A stretch of 8,590 nt of DNA from Euryarchaeota archaeon UBA561 (GCA_002502295.1 DANX01000006.1:1-8590), one strand, 5' to 3'; positions 1 to 6,104 are shown, numbered from the stretch's first letter. A program made the numbers and translations. The notes: generated by a model from the letters alone, not told the origin.

Positions 1-853
1 CTGTATTTCTTCCTTTAACATGGTGTGTTAGATTTGCTTCTTTCAATCTCTCTTGCATCCAAAATTCTAGTACGTTTGCATGATTTTCACACCAACCACA
101 TTTCATGTCATATGGTTGAACAATTTCCATAATCTCTGTGAGAAGATTTTTTTCATACCCCTCATCCTTGAATTCCAAATCTCTGGAGACGTTAGAATTT
201 TCACCTTTACAATGCTCTGTGACTCTTCTTGGATAGCCTTTAGCAGTTTCACCGACATAATACATGTGCTGCCTGGGAAATTTCAGGATATATATTTGAG
301 GTATGCCTCTGTACTCAGATTTAGGCAAGGATTGATCTGCCTGAATCTTGATTTCGCTGGAGGTAAGAGGAATCTGCTCAGAGGAAGGGAATTTGTGTTC
401 TTGTTCCCACTTTAGTATAATTTCTCTTAATAGTTGTAATTTTTGTTTTTCAATTTCGTCTTTTTTAATTCTGGCCAACCTCTTTTGTTCCTCTAGGAGT
501 TTTTCTTCCTCTTCTTGGACGATTGCTTTGACAACATCTCCGTTACAAACAAATTCTATCTTTATTTTATCGTTACAGCGCGAAAATTTTGTTTGAACAA
601 AATATTCTTTACTAATTTCGACTTCTTTTTTCCGATATTCTGATTCACTTAGTGAACCACTCCAACAGATACATGGCTTAGATTCATTTTGTTTTAGTTT
701 GAGTTTTTTCCATTTATTTTTGATTTCTTCATCAACACGATACCACGGATAATTCATCTGTTTACAATCTTTACAACAGTTCAATTTTTCTAGTCTTGAT
801 GATGATTTATTTCCCTTACGATTTACAGAAATATGTCTCCTAGAATGCACCAT
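1..853 (-). CDS. GIY-YIG nuclease-like protein with Cys-rich N-terminus, partial (C-terminus beyond window)
   Basis: An open minus-strand frame runs without a stop from ATG at 853 to the window edge, giving 284 codons. An in-frame TAG at 875-877 limits the start to ATG 853 or TTG 856. Residues about 184-280 resemble a GIY-YIG endonuclease domain. IPQIYIL (184-190) stands for the GIY strand, MYYVGET (197-203) for the YIG strand, and RRVTEH (209-214) follows as the conserved Arg/His helix. VLEFWMQERL (261-270) holds the candidate metal-binding Glu. The N-terminal part is Lys-rich with Cys clusters (CCKDC at 26-30, CIC at 61-63, C92, C103), which could bind zinc. Residues about 112-150 are a charged Glu/Lys/Leu stretch likely to form a coiled coil. 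A KCGWC motif (251-255) lies inside the nuclease-like domain. The architecture suggests a DNA- or RNA-acting nuclease of an accessory element. Substrate is unknown, and the domain call rests on motif reading only. Confidence 0.75.
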   Translation of the reverse strand, partial: MVHSRRHISVNRKGNKSSSRLEKLNCCKDCKQMNYPWYRVDEEIKNKWKKLKLKQNESKPCICWSGSLSESEYRKKEVEISKEYFVQTKFSRCNDKIKIEFVCNGDVVKAIVQEEEEKLLEEQKRLARIKKDEIEKQKLQLLREIILKWEQEHKFPSSEQIPLTSSEIKIQADQSLPKSEYRGIPQIYILKFPRQHMYYVGETAKGYPRRVTEHCKGENSNVSRDLEFKDEGYEKNLLTEIMEIVQPYDMKCGWCENHANVLEFWMQERLKEANLTHHVKGRNT

Positions 854-888
854 CAATACTCTTAGATGCTTAAACTACATTTATTCAT

Positions 889-910
889 CCCTTGCAACAC
901 CCTTCAGTGA
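889..910 (+). repeat. Inverted repeat, left copy (A)
   Basis: The 22 bases match the reverse complement of 3338-3359 at 20 positions. The core TGCAACACCCTTC is identical in both. Downstream, this copy shares the additional word ACCCTTCCAAC (952-962) with the right copy, though at different spacing. Together the copies bracket the four-gene module at 1041-3229. They could be terminal repeats of a mobile unit or two members of a dispersed intergenic repeat family. No transposase is visible between them. Confidence 0.7.
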
Positions 911-951
911 AAATCTCATGGTGGGGTAGCGAACAAACAGACCCACTGCAA

Positions 952-984
952 ACCCTTCCAACCGTTTTTGGGAGTTGGATGGGT
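952..984. repeat. Hairpin within repeat region A
   Basis: ACCCTTCCAAC (952-962) and GTTGGATGGGT (974-984) pair at 10 of 11 positions around an 11-base loop containing a run of five T. It lies 3' of the DUF2306-type gene and 5' of the GIY-YIG-like gene as both are read on the minus strand. It may help end transcription or simply be part of the repeat element. Confidence 0.55.
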
Positions 985-1040
985 AATCGGATAACCCCAA
1001 GCAATCTATCCGAATTATTTTGTTGGTGGATTGTGTTCAT

Positions 1041-1733
1041 TCACACTTTTTTCATCGAAATCATCGTTTTCATCGTCTTTAATCCCACTTTCCGGATGAT
1101 CAATTCACCCGTCAAAAAGATAAGAAGAGAAACTCCAAAATCTCCGATGATGTCTACAAGGAAAAACAACCAACGATGGCCGGAAGGACCAGCAGCAACT
1201 GCATAACATCGTATCATCCATGCTCTATGATTTTTTACTCTCCCTGCAAGAATCGACTTTAATGCCATAATTGGCGAAAAAACGAGTAATGTACCCCATA
1301 GTAGATTTGTAAACACATTGAAATTTGAAAATCGGTGAGGGAATATAACAGTCATCGAAAGAGCACTTATTCCTGTAATGATGCCACCGAGAATGAAGGC
1401 ATATCCGGCTTTTCTGTGTAGCTTTTTTCGTTTTTTTAATATGTTTGAATTGAATGTAATTGGAGCGCTAAACATGAGCAATGAACCACCGATCATGTGC
1501 CCAAGAAGAGTCCATCCTCCATTGAAGGCATGCTCGGTACGATGTAGTCTGTCGCCGCATCCTTCATTCTCTTCGATTTCTACAGCCTGAGGGTCGCAGT
1601 TTTCGTAGAGTTCATTTGGGTTCTTGAGATCATTACCGACTACATTGCTTGTGAATGCTGAATTGAATACAATCGGGAGTGCGACAATAAAAAGAAGTAC
1701 TGAAACCATTCTCGGGCTTAGGCGTTTCCCCAT
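1041..1733 (-). CDS. DUF2306-type integral membrane protein
   Basis: This 230-residue protein has about five predicted membrane segments: roughly 8-28 (could also be a signal anchor), 73-93, 109-131, 139-161 and 186-211. DUF2306-like hallmarks are the loop KLHRKAGYAF (104-113), the strongly conserved-looking NHRAWMIRCYA (168-178) and a following Arg (187). The family is widespread, and its function is not established. A hydrophilic stretch at about 30-70 holds two Cys (46 and 59) that could form a disulfide outside the cell. The gene follows the membrane-anchored regulator gene by 23 bases on the same strand, so the two probably form an operon. It also has its own candidate promoter element, overlapping the end of the regulator gene, 18 bases before the ATG. 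Composition is AT-rich like its neighbours. The family call is from motif recognition. Confidence 0.75.
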   Translation of the reverse strand: MGKRLSPRMVSVLLFIVALPIVFNSAFTSNVVGNDLKNPNELYENCDPQAVEIEENEGCGDRLHRTEHAFNGGWTLLGHMIGGSLLMFSAPITFNSNILKKRKKLHRKAGYAFILGGIITGISALSMTVIFPHRFSNFNVFTNLLWGTLLVFSPIMALKSILAGRVKNHRAWMIRCYAVAAGPSGHRWLFFLVDIIGDFGVSLLIFLTGELIIRKVGLKTMKTMISMKKV

Positions 1734-1751
1734 GCTTTGACATCGTGCCTT

Positions 1752-1773
1752 TGTACTTAATCAAGTGGGGACG
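1752..1773 (-). promoter_or_regulatory. Repeated promoter/operator element, copy upstream of the DUF2306-type gene
   Basis: Read on the minus strand, these 22 bases match 2339-2360 (plus strand) at 20 positions. The shared core is CCCCACTTSATTAAGTA (S = G here, C in the other copy). The element ends 18 bases before ATG 1733, and the other copy ends 19 bases before ATG 2380. It includes an imperfect palindrome, ACTT-4-AAGT, and an AT-rich right half placed where an archaeal TATA box would suit a nearly leaderless mRNA. It overlaps the last codons and stop of the upstream regulator gene. A shared promoter/operator is inferred from conserved sequence and position. Confidence 0.65.
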
Positions 1774-2290
1774 ATAAAGGAGACGTGAGGCTAAAATAGT
1801 GATTTTTTCCGATGGTTTGTTTGAAGATTTGGCCGCGAGAGATTAAGCGGTCGAGGTTGCGACGCAATTGGCCTCCTCCCATGTTTAATTCTTTACGAAG
1901 TTGGTTGAAATATTTTCTTTCTTCGTTTAGAGAATTTAAAATTCGAGTCATCGAATGTTCAAATGAATCGTCATCTTCTCGATACCCCATTAAAAATATC
2001 AACAGCGATTTAGCAGTTTGTGGAAGAAGCCAAGTAAATGAATAAAGTATCACAACTCTATCGGGTTCAAAAAAAGAAAACCACTCAATATGGTCGTGTA
2101 ACAGCTCTGATGATATGAGGAGTAGCCAGAACGACGCAAAATAGAGAATTCCTATGAGACAGATAATTGATATGCCTCTGGAGAGTCTTTGAGTAAACGA
2201 AATACATATTCTGCTCGTAAATATACACACGAAAATCAGGGTAGCCCCTTCTAAAATACCAAGGTACTGCACATTATTACCAGAAGACAT
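1757..2290 (-). CDS. Membrane-anchored winged-helix transcriptional regulator
   Basis: This 177-residue protein has three likely membrane segments (about 10-30, 40-61 and 78-101) followed by a cytoplasmic C-terminal domain. Residues about 112-170 read as a winged helix-turn-helix of the MarR/ArsR-like fold. The parts are a first helix ending in YFNQLRKEL (127-135), a turn at NMGGG, the recognition helix QLRRNLDRLISRG (141-153), and a wing IFKQTIGKNHYFSLT (155-169). The design suggests a one-component sensor that reads a membrane or envelope signal and binds DNA while anchored; this is an inference. It is the first gene of a minus-strand pair with the DUF2306-type gene and is divergent from the DUF805-lipoprotein operon. 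A TATA-like AAGTATAAT lies only about 5-13 bases before ATG 2290. GTG 2272 (residue 7) is therefore an alternative start that would better fit a leaderless mRNA. Confidence 0.75.
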   Translation of the reverse strand: MSSGNNVQYLGILEGATLIFVCIFTSRICISFTQRLSRGISIICLIGILYFASFWLLLISSELLHDHIEWFSFFEPDRVVILYSFTWLLPQTAKSLLIFLMGYREDDDSFEHSMTRILNSLNEERKYFNQLRKELNMGGGQLRRNLDRLISRGQIFKQTIGKNHYFSLTSPLSSPLD

Positions 2291-2379
2291 AGTTGTATTA
2301 TACTTTCCAATTCAGTTGTCGAATCAAGATAATTCCAGCGTCCCCACTTCATTAAGTATAGAACGGCCATGGGACAACC
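2291..2379. promoter_or_regulatory. Divergent promoter region between regulator and DUF805 operon
   Basis: This 89-base gap separates two divergently transcribed units. On the plus side it holds the 22-base repeated element (2339-2360) upstream of ATG 2380. On the minus side it holds an AAGTATAAT box (complement of about 2297-2305). An AAGTATA word thus occurs on both sides, and control of both directions from this gap is plausible. An ATG at 2369 is followed at once by a stop in frame and is not a usable start. Confidence 0.5.
2339..2360 (+). promoter_or_regulatory. Repeated promoter/operator element, copy upstream of the DUF805 gene
   Basis: This is the second copy of the 22-base element at 1752-1773 (minus strand), with 20 of 22 bases identical. 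It ends 19 bases before ATG 2380, almost the same distance as the other copy from its gene. Its right end, ATTAAGTATA, is a plausible TATA box for a short or absent leader. Confidence 0.65.
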
Positions 2380-2814
2380 ATGAGTGCAAAAATAGAATTT
2401 AGAAGAACCGTATATTCGAGTTTTCAACGATATTTTGTCTTCAGAGGTCGAGCAAGCAAAACTGAATTTTGGTATTTCTTTCTAAGTTTCGTTCTAACAG
2501 CCATATCAATTGAAGGTGCATATTTGGCTGCAATGTATGGTGGGCACTTCGGGGTTGTGGGTATGGTCTTTGATGCCATTGGGCCATTTTTGATTATCTT
2601 ACTCTCCATCGTTCTACTTGGTTCATTCCCTCCGCTTCTGTCAGTATCTATCCGACGGCTGCATGATATTGGAAAATCCGGATGGATGTTATTGATTGTA
2701 CTTATTCCAATTCTAGGAGCCGTTTTGCTTCTTTTTTTGTTTAATGTTAAAGGTGATGCAATTGAAAATGACTACGGCCATATTCCTTCTAACCATTTAA
2801 TCGGGGGTGAATGA
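2380..2814 (+). CDS. DUF805-family membrane protein
   Basis: This 144-residue protein carries the recognisable DUF805 pattern. An N-terminal amphipathic part leads into FRGRASKTEFWYF (22-34), a Gly-Arg-Ala-Ser...Glu-Phe-Trp signature. A later SIRRLHDIGKSGWMLL (about 90-105) is the RRLHD-GKSGW signature. The protein ends in a N-x-YG motif (NDYG, 130-133). Three to four membrane segments are visible: about 32-54, 63-88 and 100-121. The family has no established function. Length is typical. It is the first gene of a plus-strand operon, and its stop codon lies just before the start of the lipoprotein gene. The candidate operator 19 bases upstream is shared with the DUF2306-type gene across the divergent locus. 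Confidence 0.88.
   Translation: MSAKIEFRRTVYSSFQRYFVFRGRASKTEFWYFFLSFVLTAISIEGAYLAAMYGGHFGVVGMVFDAIGPFLIILLSIVLLGSFPPLLSVSIRRLHDIGKSGWMLLIVLIPILGAVLLLFLFNVKGDAIENDYGHIPSNHLIGGE
2803..2810 (+). promoter_or_regulatory. Shine-Dalgarno site that decides the lipoprotein start
   Basis: GGGGGTGA matches the anti-SD complement GGAGGTGA at 7 of 8 bases and lies 8 bases before GTG 2819. It favours that start over GTG 2807, which falls inside the site. The site lies in the last codons of the DUF805 gene, consistent with coupled translation within the operon. Confidence 0.6.
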
Positions 2815-2818
2815 CTTG

Positions 2819-3229
2819 GTGAAAATGGAAATTTCACTTGTCTCGTTGATCTTGTTATGCTCACTCACTGGATGCCTGGGTGGAGATCGCAGTGCCGATA
2901 TTGTAGAAGTTGATGGAATAGCTCATGGAGATGTTGTTCCACCGCTAGGGGAGTGGTATTATCAGGAAGACATGGTTGCTAATATAAGTGAAGATGGAAC
3001 TTTGATCACCGAAGAAGGAGATTCTGGCACCTGGAGCACGAACAACGGTGTCATCACGACTTCAATTGAGATCAATGAAGATAATGAATTCAATTATTCT
3101 GTTGAAGGAGATTGGTTGTGGCTGAAAGCTGTCACTGATGATGAGTGCCATTCGCTATCACCCGAACCCATCAATGAAGATGAATGGGATGCAAGAGTAA
3201 GCGAACAGACTCCTGCTTCATTCTGTTAA
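2819..3229 (+). CDS. Small secreted lipoprotein, beta-rich, unknown function
   Basis: The chosen start, GTG 2819, gives 136 residues with a compact lipoprotein signal: Lys2, a hydrophobic stretch (5-16) and the lipobox LTGC with Cys19 followed by LGG. Starts at GTG 2807 and ATG 2825 are also possible; 2819 has the best-placed ribosome-binding site. The mature part is very acidic. It shows a repeating G-x-W / short beta-strand pattern (GEWYYQED, DGTLITEEGDSGTWS, NNGVITTSI, FNYSVEGDWLWLKAV), resembling small lipocalin-like or DUF-type beta-barrel lipoproteins that follow an x-DGT...G-x-W...Y-x-V-x-GD-x-L rhythm. Two Cys near the end (about residues 109 and 136) may pair. It is the second gene of the DUF805 operon, so it is probably an extracellular, membrane-tethered partner of the envelope module. 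No precise family is claimed. Confidence 0.75.
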   Translation: MKMEISLVSLILLCSLTGCLGGDRSADIVEVDGIAHGDVVPPLGEWYYQEDMVANISEDGTLITEEGDSGTWSTNNGVITTSIEINEDNEFNYSVEGDWLWLKAVTDDECHSLSPEPINEDEWDARVSEQTPASFC

Positions 3230-3280
3230 CCAACTTAGCGCAAAATATCCAATTCATAGAAATCAGATTCCGCTTTTCAT

Positions 3281-3329
3281 TGCATGGGCTCCCCTTGCAA
3301 TACCCAGCTGTTGGAAGGGTACCCATGCA
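3281..3329. repeat. Hairpin in the aceE / lipoprotein convergent gap
   Basis: TGCATGGG (3281-3288) pairs perfectly with CCCATGCA (3322-3329), and inside it CCCTT (3292-3296) pairs with AAGGG (3315-3319). The structure lies 3' of both flanking genes, so a transcription-ending or mRNA-protecting role is possible. The right arm can also pair with TGCATGGG at 3352-3359, giving a mutually exclusive second hairpin. Confidence 0.6.
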
Positions 3330-3337
3330 CCAAATAC

Positions 3338-3359
3338 TCACGGAAGGGTGTTGCATGGG
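3338..3359 (-). repeat. Inverted repeat, right copy (B)
   Basis: This is the reverse-complement partner of 889-910, identical at 20 of 22 positions. The related word ACCCTTCCAAC also recurs on the minus strand at 3310-3320. It lies about 70 bases from the 3' end of aceE, at the point where base composition changes. Confidence 0.7.
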
Positions 3360-3429
3360 TTTATGTCAACCGTTGCTGCTCTGGTTTCCGTTGGACCAGG
3401 CGCGGCTCAATAAACGAGGAGGGCTGGCC

Positions 3430-6099
3430 TCAAAGTGAAGTGATGTCGTCTCGCTCCGTCGAAACGGCGAAATTCTTCTCGGCTTTTTTGTAGACCTTCG
3501 CCTCTATCTTGCCTTCGCGCACCAGAGAGGAGAGGGCAGCGAGGGCAATGGCAGCGCCATCGATTTCAAAGAAGCGACGAAGGGCCTCTCGGGTGTCTGA
3601 GCGGCCAAAACCGTCCGTGCCCAGCACGGTATATGGGCCACTAACCCACTGTCGAATCATGTCTGGAACGGCCGCCATGTTGTCGGAAACAGCAACGGTT
3701 GGCAAGGGCTCGCTGAGGAGGGTTTCAACCCACGGTTTCTGGAGGTCTTCGGTGGGGTGAAGGCGGTTGTGACGGTCGCACGCCAAGCCTTCCCGACGAA
3801 GTTCACCGTAGGAGGTAGCGGAGTAAATCTCACAACGAACGCCAAACGTTTCCAATTTTTCAACGGCATCAAGGACCTGAACCATGATTGGGCCCGAACC
3901 GATGAGGCGAACAACCGGGCCGTCGCCCTTGGGCGCGCCGCGGAGCATGTACATGCCCTTGACAATCCCTTCGTCCACGCCTTTTGGTTTGGGCGGCATG
4001 GGGTAGTTCTCGTTGTAGATGGCAATGTAGTGCAAAACGTCCTTGTTTTCAGCGTACATTTCCTCGATTCCGTGGCGGATAATGGTGGCGAGTTCGTAAG
4101 CAAACGACGGATCCCACGCACGAACGGCGGGATTGGTATGCGCCATCAGAAGGGAATGTCCGTCCTGGTGCTGCAGACCCTCGCCGTTGAGGGTGGTTCG
4201 CCCTGACGTGGCGCCCATCAAGAAGCCACGAGCGCGCTGATCAGCTGCGGACCAAATCAGATCGGCCACACGCTGGAAGCCGAACATGGAATAGAAAGTG
4301 TAGAACGGAACGGTCGGATAGAGATGGGTGGAATAGGACGTTGCAGAAGCGATGAAGGTGGAGGTGGCGCCGGCTTCGTTGATGCCCTCTTCAAACAGTT
4401 GCCCTTTTTCGGATTCCTTGTACTTCATCAGCACCTTGTGGTCCACCGGTTTGTACAATTGTCCTTCGGGGTGATAAATACCAAATTCGGCAAAGAGGGG
4501 GTCCATGCCAAACGTGCGCGCTTCGTCCGGGATGATGGGGACAACACGCTGGCCGAAGGCTTTGTCCTTCATGAGCGAGCGAAGCACGCGGACAAAGGCC
4601 ATGGTCGTCGACACCTCCATGCTTCCTTTGGTACCCTCGTCGAAGTCGGCGTACGCCTTGGCCTCCGGCAAAACGATGTCTTCGGCAGGCACCACTCGCT
4701 TTGGCATTGGACCGCCGAGGGCCGTGCGACGTTTTGTGGCATACGTCACGAGTTCGGGGACGTCTTCAGGCATCACGTAAGGGTAGGCCTCGAGGTCGTT
4801 GTCGGTGAACGATAACCCGAGGTCGGTGCGCATGAACTGCATGGTTTCCATGTCGGCTTTCTTTTTCTGGTGAGTGGTGTTTCGTCCAGCGAAGGCGGGA
4901 CCGAGTCCGTATCCTTTGATGGTTCGAATCAGCACAACGCTTGGCTGCCCCTTGTGCGCCGTGGCCTGAGCGTAAGCCGCATGAAGTTTGGTGAAGTCGT
5001 GCCCGCCAACGTCGGCGCACAGGTCTTCAAGTTGCTCATCTGAGAGGTGGGAAACGAGCGATGAGAGTCCTTCGGAATTGAACAATTCCTTGCGAATGGT
5101 CGCTCCATCAGCGGTCATGATGCGTTGCTCATCACCATCGACGAGTTCATTGAGACGCAGGGCGAGCAAACCTTGGCTGTCTCGAGCGAAGAGTTCGTCC
5201 CATGAACTTCCCCACAAGACCTTGATGACGTTCCAACCGGCTCCACGGAAACGGCCTTCCAACTCTTGAACGATTTTTGAGTTCCCACGCACAGGACCGT
5301 CAAGACGCTGAAGATTGCAGTTCATGGTCATCACGATGTTGTCCAAACCTTCCCGTCCAGCGAGCGAAAGTTGGGAAAGTGATTCAGGTTCGTCAGATTC
5401 TCCGTCACCCATCGTGTACCACACCCTCGAAGAAGCCGTACTCGCTAAGCCTCGGTCCTCGAGATAACGATTGAAGCGGGCCTGATGGATGGCCGTCATC
5501 GCCCCGAGACCCATGCTCACGCTCGGAAACTCCCAGAAGTCAGGCATGAGACGCGGGTGAGGATAGCTGGAGAGTCCCACGCCACCAACTTCCTGACGGA
5601 ATTTCTCGATGTGTTCGTGGGTCAAGCGGCCCTCAAGCCACGCTCGGGCATAGATGCCGGGTGATGCGTGGCCTTGCCAGTAGAGGTGATCGCCCGATGA
5701 GCCATCGTCCTTTCCTCTGAAAAAGTGGTTGAATCCAATTTCCCAAGCATGGGAGGCTGAAGCGTAGGTCGAAATGTGCCCCCCAATGCCGTCGAAGTAT
5801 TTGTTTGCACGAGTTACCATCATCATAGCGTTCCATCGGATGATGCCGTGAAGGCGTTCTTCCAACACCAAATCGCCGGGATATGCACCTTGATCGTCGG
5901 GATGTATGGTATTCAGGTAAGGTGTTTCCACAACCTCAATGTCAACGCCCTCGTCCCTTGCAGCCTCCACGGTAGCGTGGAGCAAGCGGCGTGCTTCCCC
6001 TTCGCCCCACTGGTTGGCGACGGCCCGAATTGAATCGCGCCATTCTTGGGTCGTGACCGGGTCTGGGTCAGGTTGTGTCGACCGTCGAGCAAACCCCAT
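3430..6099 (-). CDS. aceE: Pyruvate dehydrogenase E1 component, homodimeric (AceE type)
   Basis: AceE is the thiamine diphosphate (TPP)-dependent E1 that decarboxylates pyruvate and acetylates the lipoyl groups of E2, making acetyl-CoA in the cytoplasm. The protein aligns by eye with E. coli AceE from end to end. From ATG 6099 it has 889 residues, against 887 in E. coli. Visible sites are NTIHPDDQGAYPGDLVLEER (63-82), FNHFFRGK (123-130), QGHASPGIYARA (142-153, with His144), the TPP/Mg motif GDGESDEPES (231-240) to NCNLQRLDGP (260-269), the loop His in TTHQKKK (His410), the catalytic-Glu segment EEGINEAGA (570-578), SMFGFQR, and TLNGEGLQHQDGHS. The frame opens 18 codons earlier at TTG 6153. 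ATG 6099 is preferred because it matches the usual N-terminus and has GGGGAG five bases before it. No E2 or E3 gene is in view. A close bacterial AceE in an archaeal setting suggests acquisition from bacteria. Confidence 0.95.
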   Translation of the reverse strand: MGFARRSTQPDPDPVTTQEWRDSIRAVANQWGEGEARRLLHATVEAARDEGVDIEVVETPYLNTIHPDDQGAYPGDLVLEERLHGIIRWNAMMMVTRANKYFDGIGGHISTYASASHAWEIGFNHFFRGKDDGSSGDHLYWQGHASPGIYARAWLEGRLTHEHIEKFRQEVGGVGLSSYPHPRLMPDFWEFPSVSMGLGAMTAIHQARFNRYLEDRGLASTASSRVWYTMGDGESDEPESLSQLSLAGREGLDNIVMTMNCNLQRLDGPVRGNSKIVQELEGRFRGAGWNVIKVLWGSSWDELFARDSQGLLALRLNELVDGDEQRIMTADGATIRKELFNSEGLSSLVSHLSDEQLEDLCADVGGHDFTKLHAAYAQATAHKGQPSVVLIRTIKGYGLGPAFAGRNTTHQKKKADMETMQFMRTDLGLSFTDNDLEAYPYVMPEDVPELVTYATKRRTALGGPMPKRVVPAEDIVLPEAKAYADFDEGTKGSMEVSTTMAFVRVLRSLMKDKAFGQRVVPIIPDEARTFGMDPLFAEFGIYHPEGQLYKPVDHKVLMKYKESEKGQLFEEGINEAGATSTFIASATSYSTHLYPTVPFYTFYSMFGFQRVADLIWSAADQRARGFLMGATSGRTTLNGEGLQHQDGHSLLMAHTNPAVRAWDPSFAYELATIIRHGIEEMYAENKDVLHYIAIYNENYPMPPKPKGVDEGIVKGMYMLRGAPKGDGPVVRLIGSGPIMVQVLDAVEKLETFGVRCEIYSATSYGELRREGLACDRHNRLHPTEDLQKPWVETLLSEPLPTVAVSDNMAAVPDMIRQWVSGPYTVLGTDGFGRSDTREALRRFFEIDGAAIALAALSSLVREGKIEAKVYKKAEKNFAVSTERDDITSL

Positions 6100-6104
6100 G
6101 GTGT

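Larger units (their letters stand above)
854..1040. other. Intergenic stretch with inverted-repeat copy A and a hairpin
   Basis: This gap lies between the start of the GIY-YIG-like gene and the end of the DUF2306-type gene. It holds the left copy of the inverted repeat (889-910) and a hairpin with arms at 952-962 and 974-984. A short plus-strand frame beginning with TTG at 892 resembles a gene but is better explained as translated repeat. A weak TATA-like GTTTAA, on the minus strand at 872-877, is about 20 bases upstream of ATG 853 and would suit a leaderless start. Confidence 0.5.
3230..3429. other. Convergent intergenic region with repeat copy B and compositional break
   Basis: These 200 bases separate the end of the lipoprotein gene (plus) from the end of aceE (minus). 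They hold the right inverted repeat (3338-3359) and a set of alternative hairpins (3281-3359). The change from AT-rich to GC-richer DNA falls here. No convincing gene is present. A CTGGT/ACCAG stem at about 3379-3398 is too weak to call a terminator. Confidence 0.5.

Noticed and set aside
80..596. Plus-strand open frames at the left edge
   Set aside because: They are antisense to the continuous minus-strand GIY-YIG-like frame. Their proteins are low-complexity Ser/Phe/Leu-rich, as expected from antisense of Lys/Glu-rich coding.
892..1206. Plus-strand open frame beginning MQHPSV, with a similar beginning on the minus strand at 3356
   Set aside because: The two frames share only the translated inverted repeat. 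One overlaps the end of the DUF2306-type gene in antisense and has no promoter or family resemblance.
889..3359. Integron-type attC sites in the repeats
   Set aside because: GTTGGAT at 974-980 fits the GTTRRRY core, but the partner TTCCAAC breaks the RYYYAAC pattern, the hairpin is too short, gene orientations are mixed and no integrase is present.
875..3375. Target-site duplication outside the inverted repeats
   Set aside because: Flanks 5' of copy A (TTATTCAT) and beyond copy B (TTTATGTC) do not form a direct repeat.
3230..3429. tRNA gene as an island attachment site at the compositional break
   Set aside because: No cloverleaf or TPsiC-like GGTTCRA segment was found on either strand.
4324..4815. 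163-codon plus-strand open frame inside aceE
   Set aside because: It is the antisense shadow of a very well conserved enzyme gene in GC-rich DNA; the His/Arg/Val-rich product has no recognisable motif.
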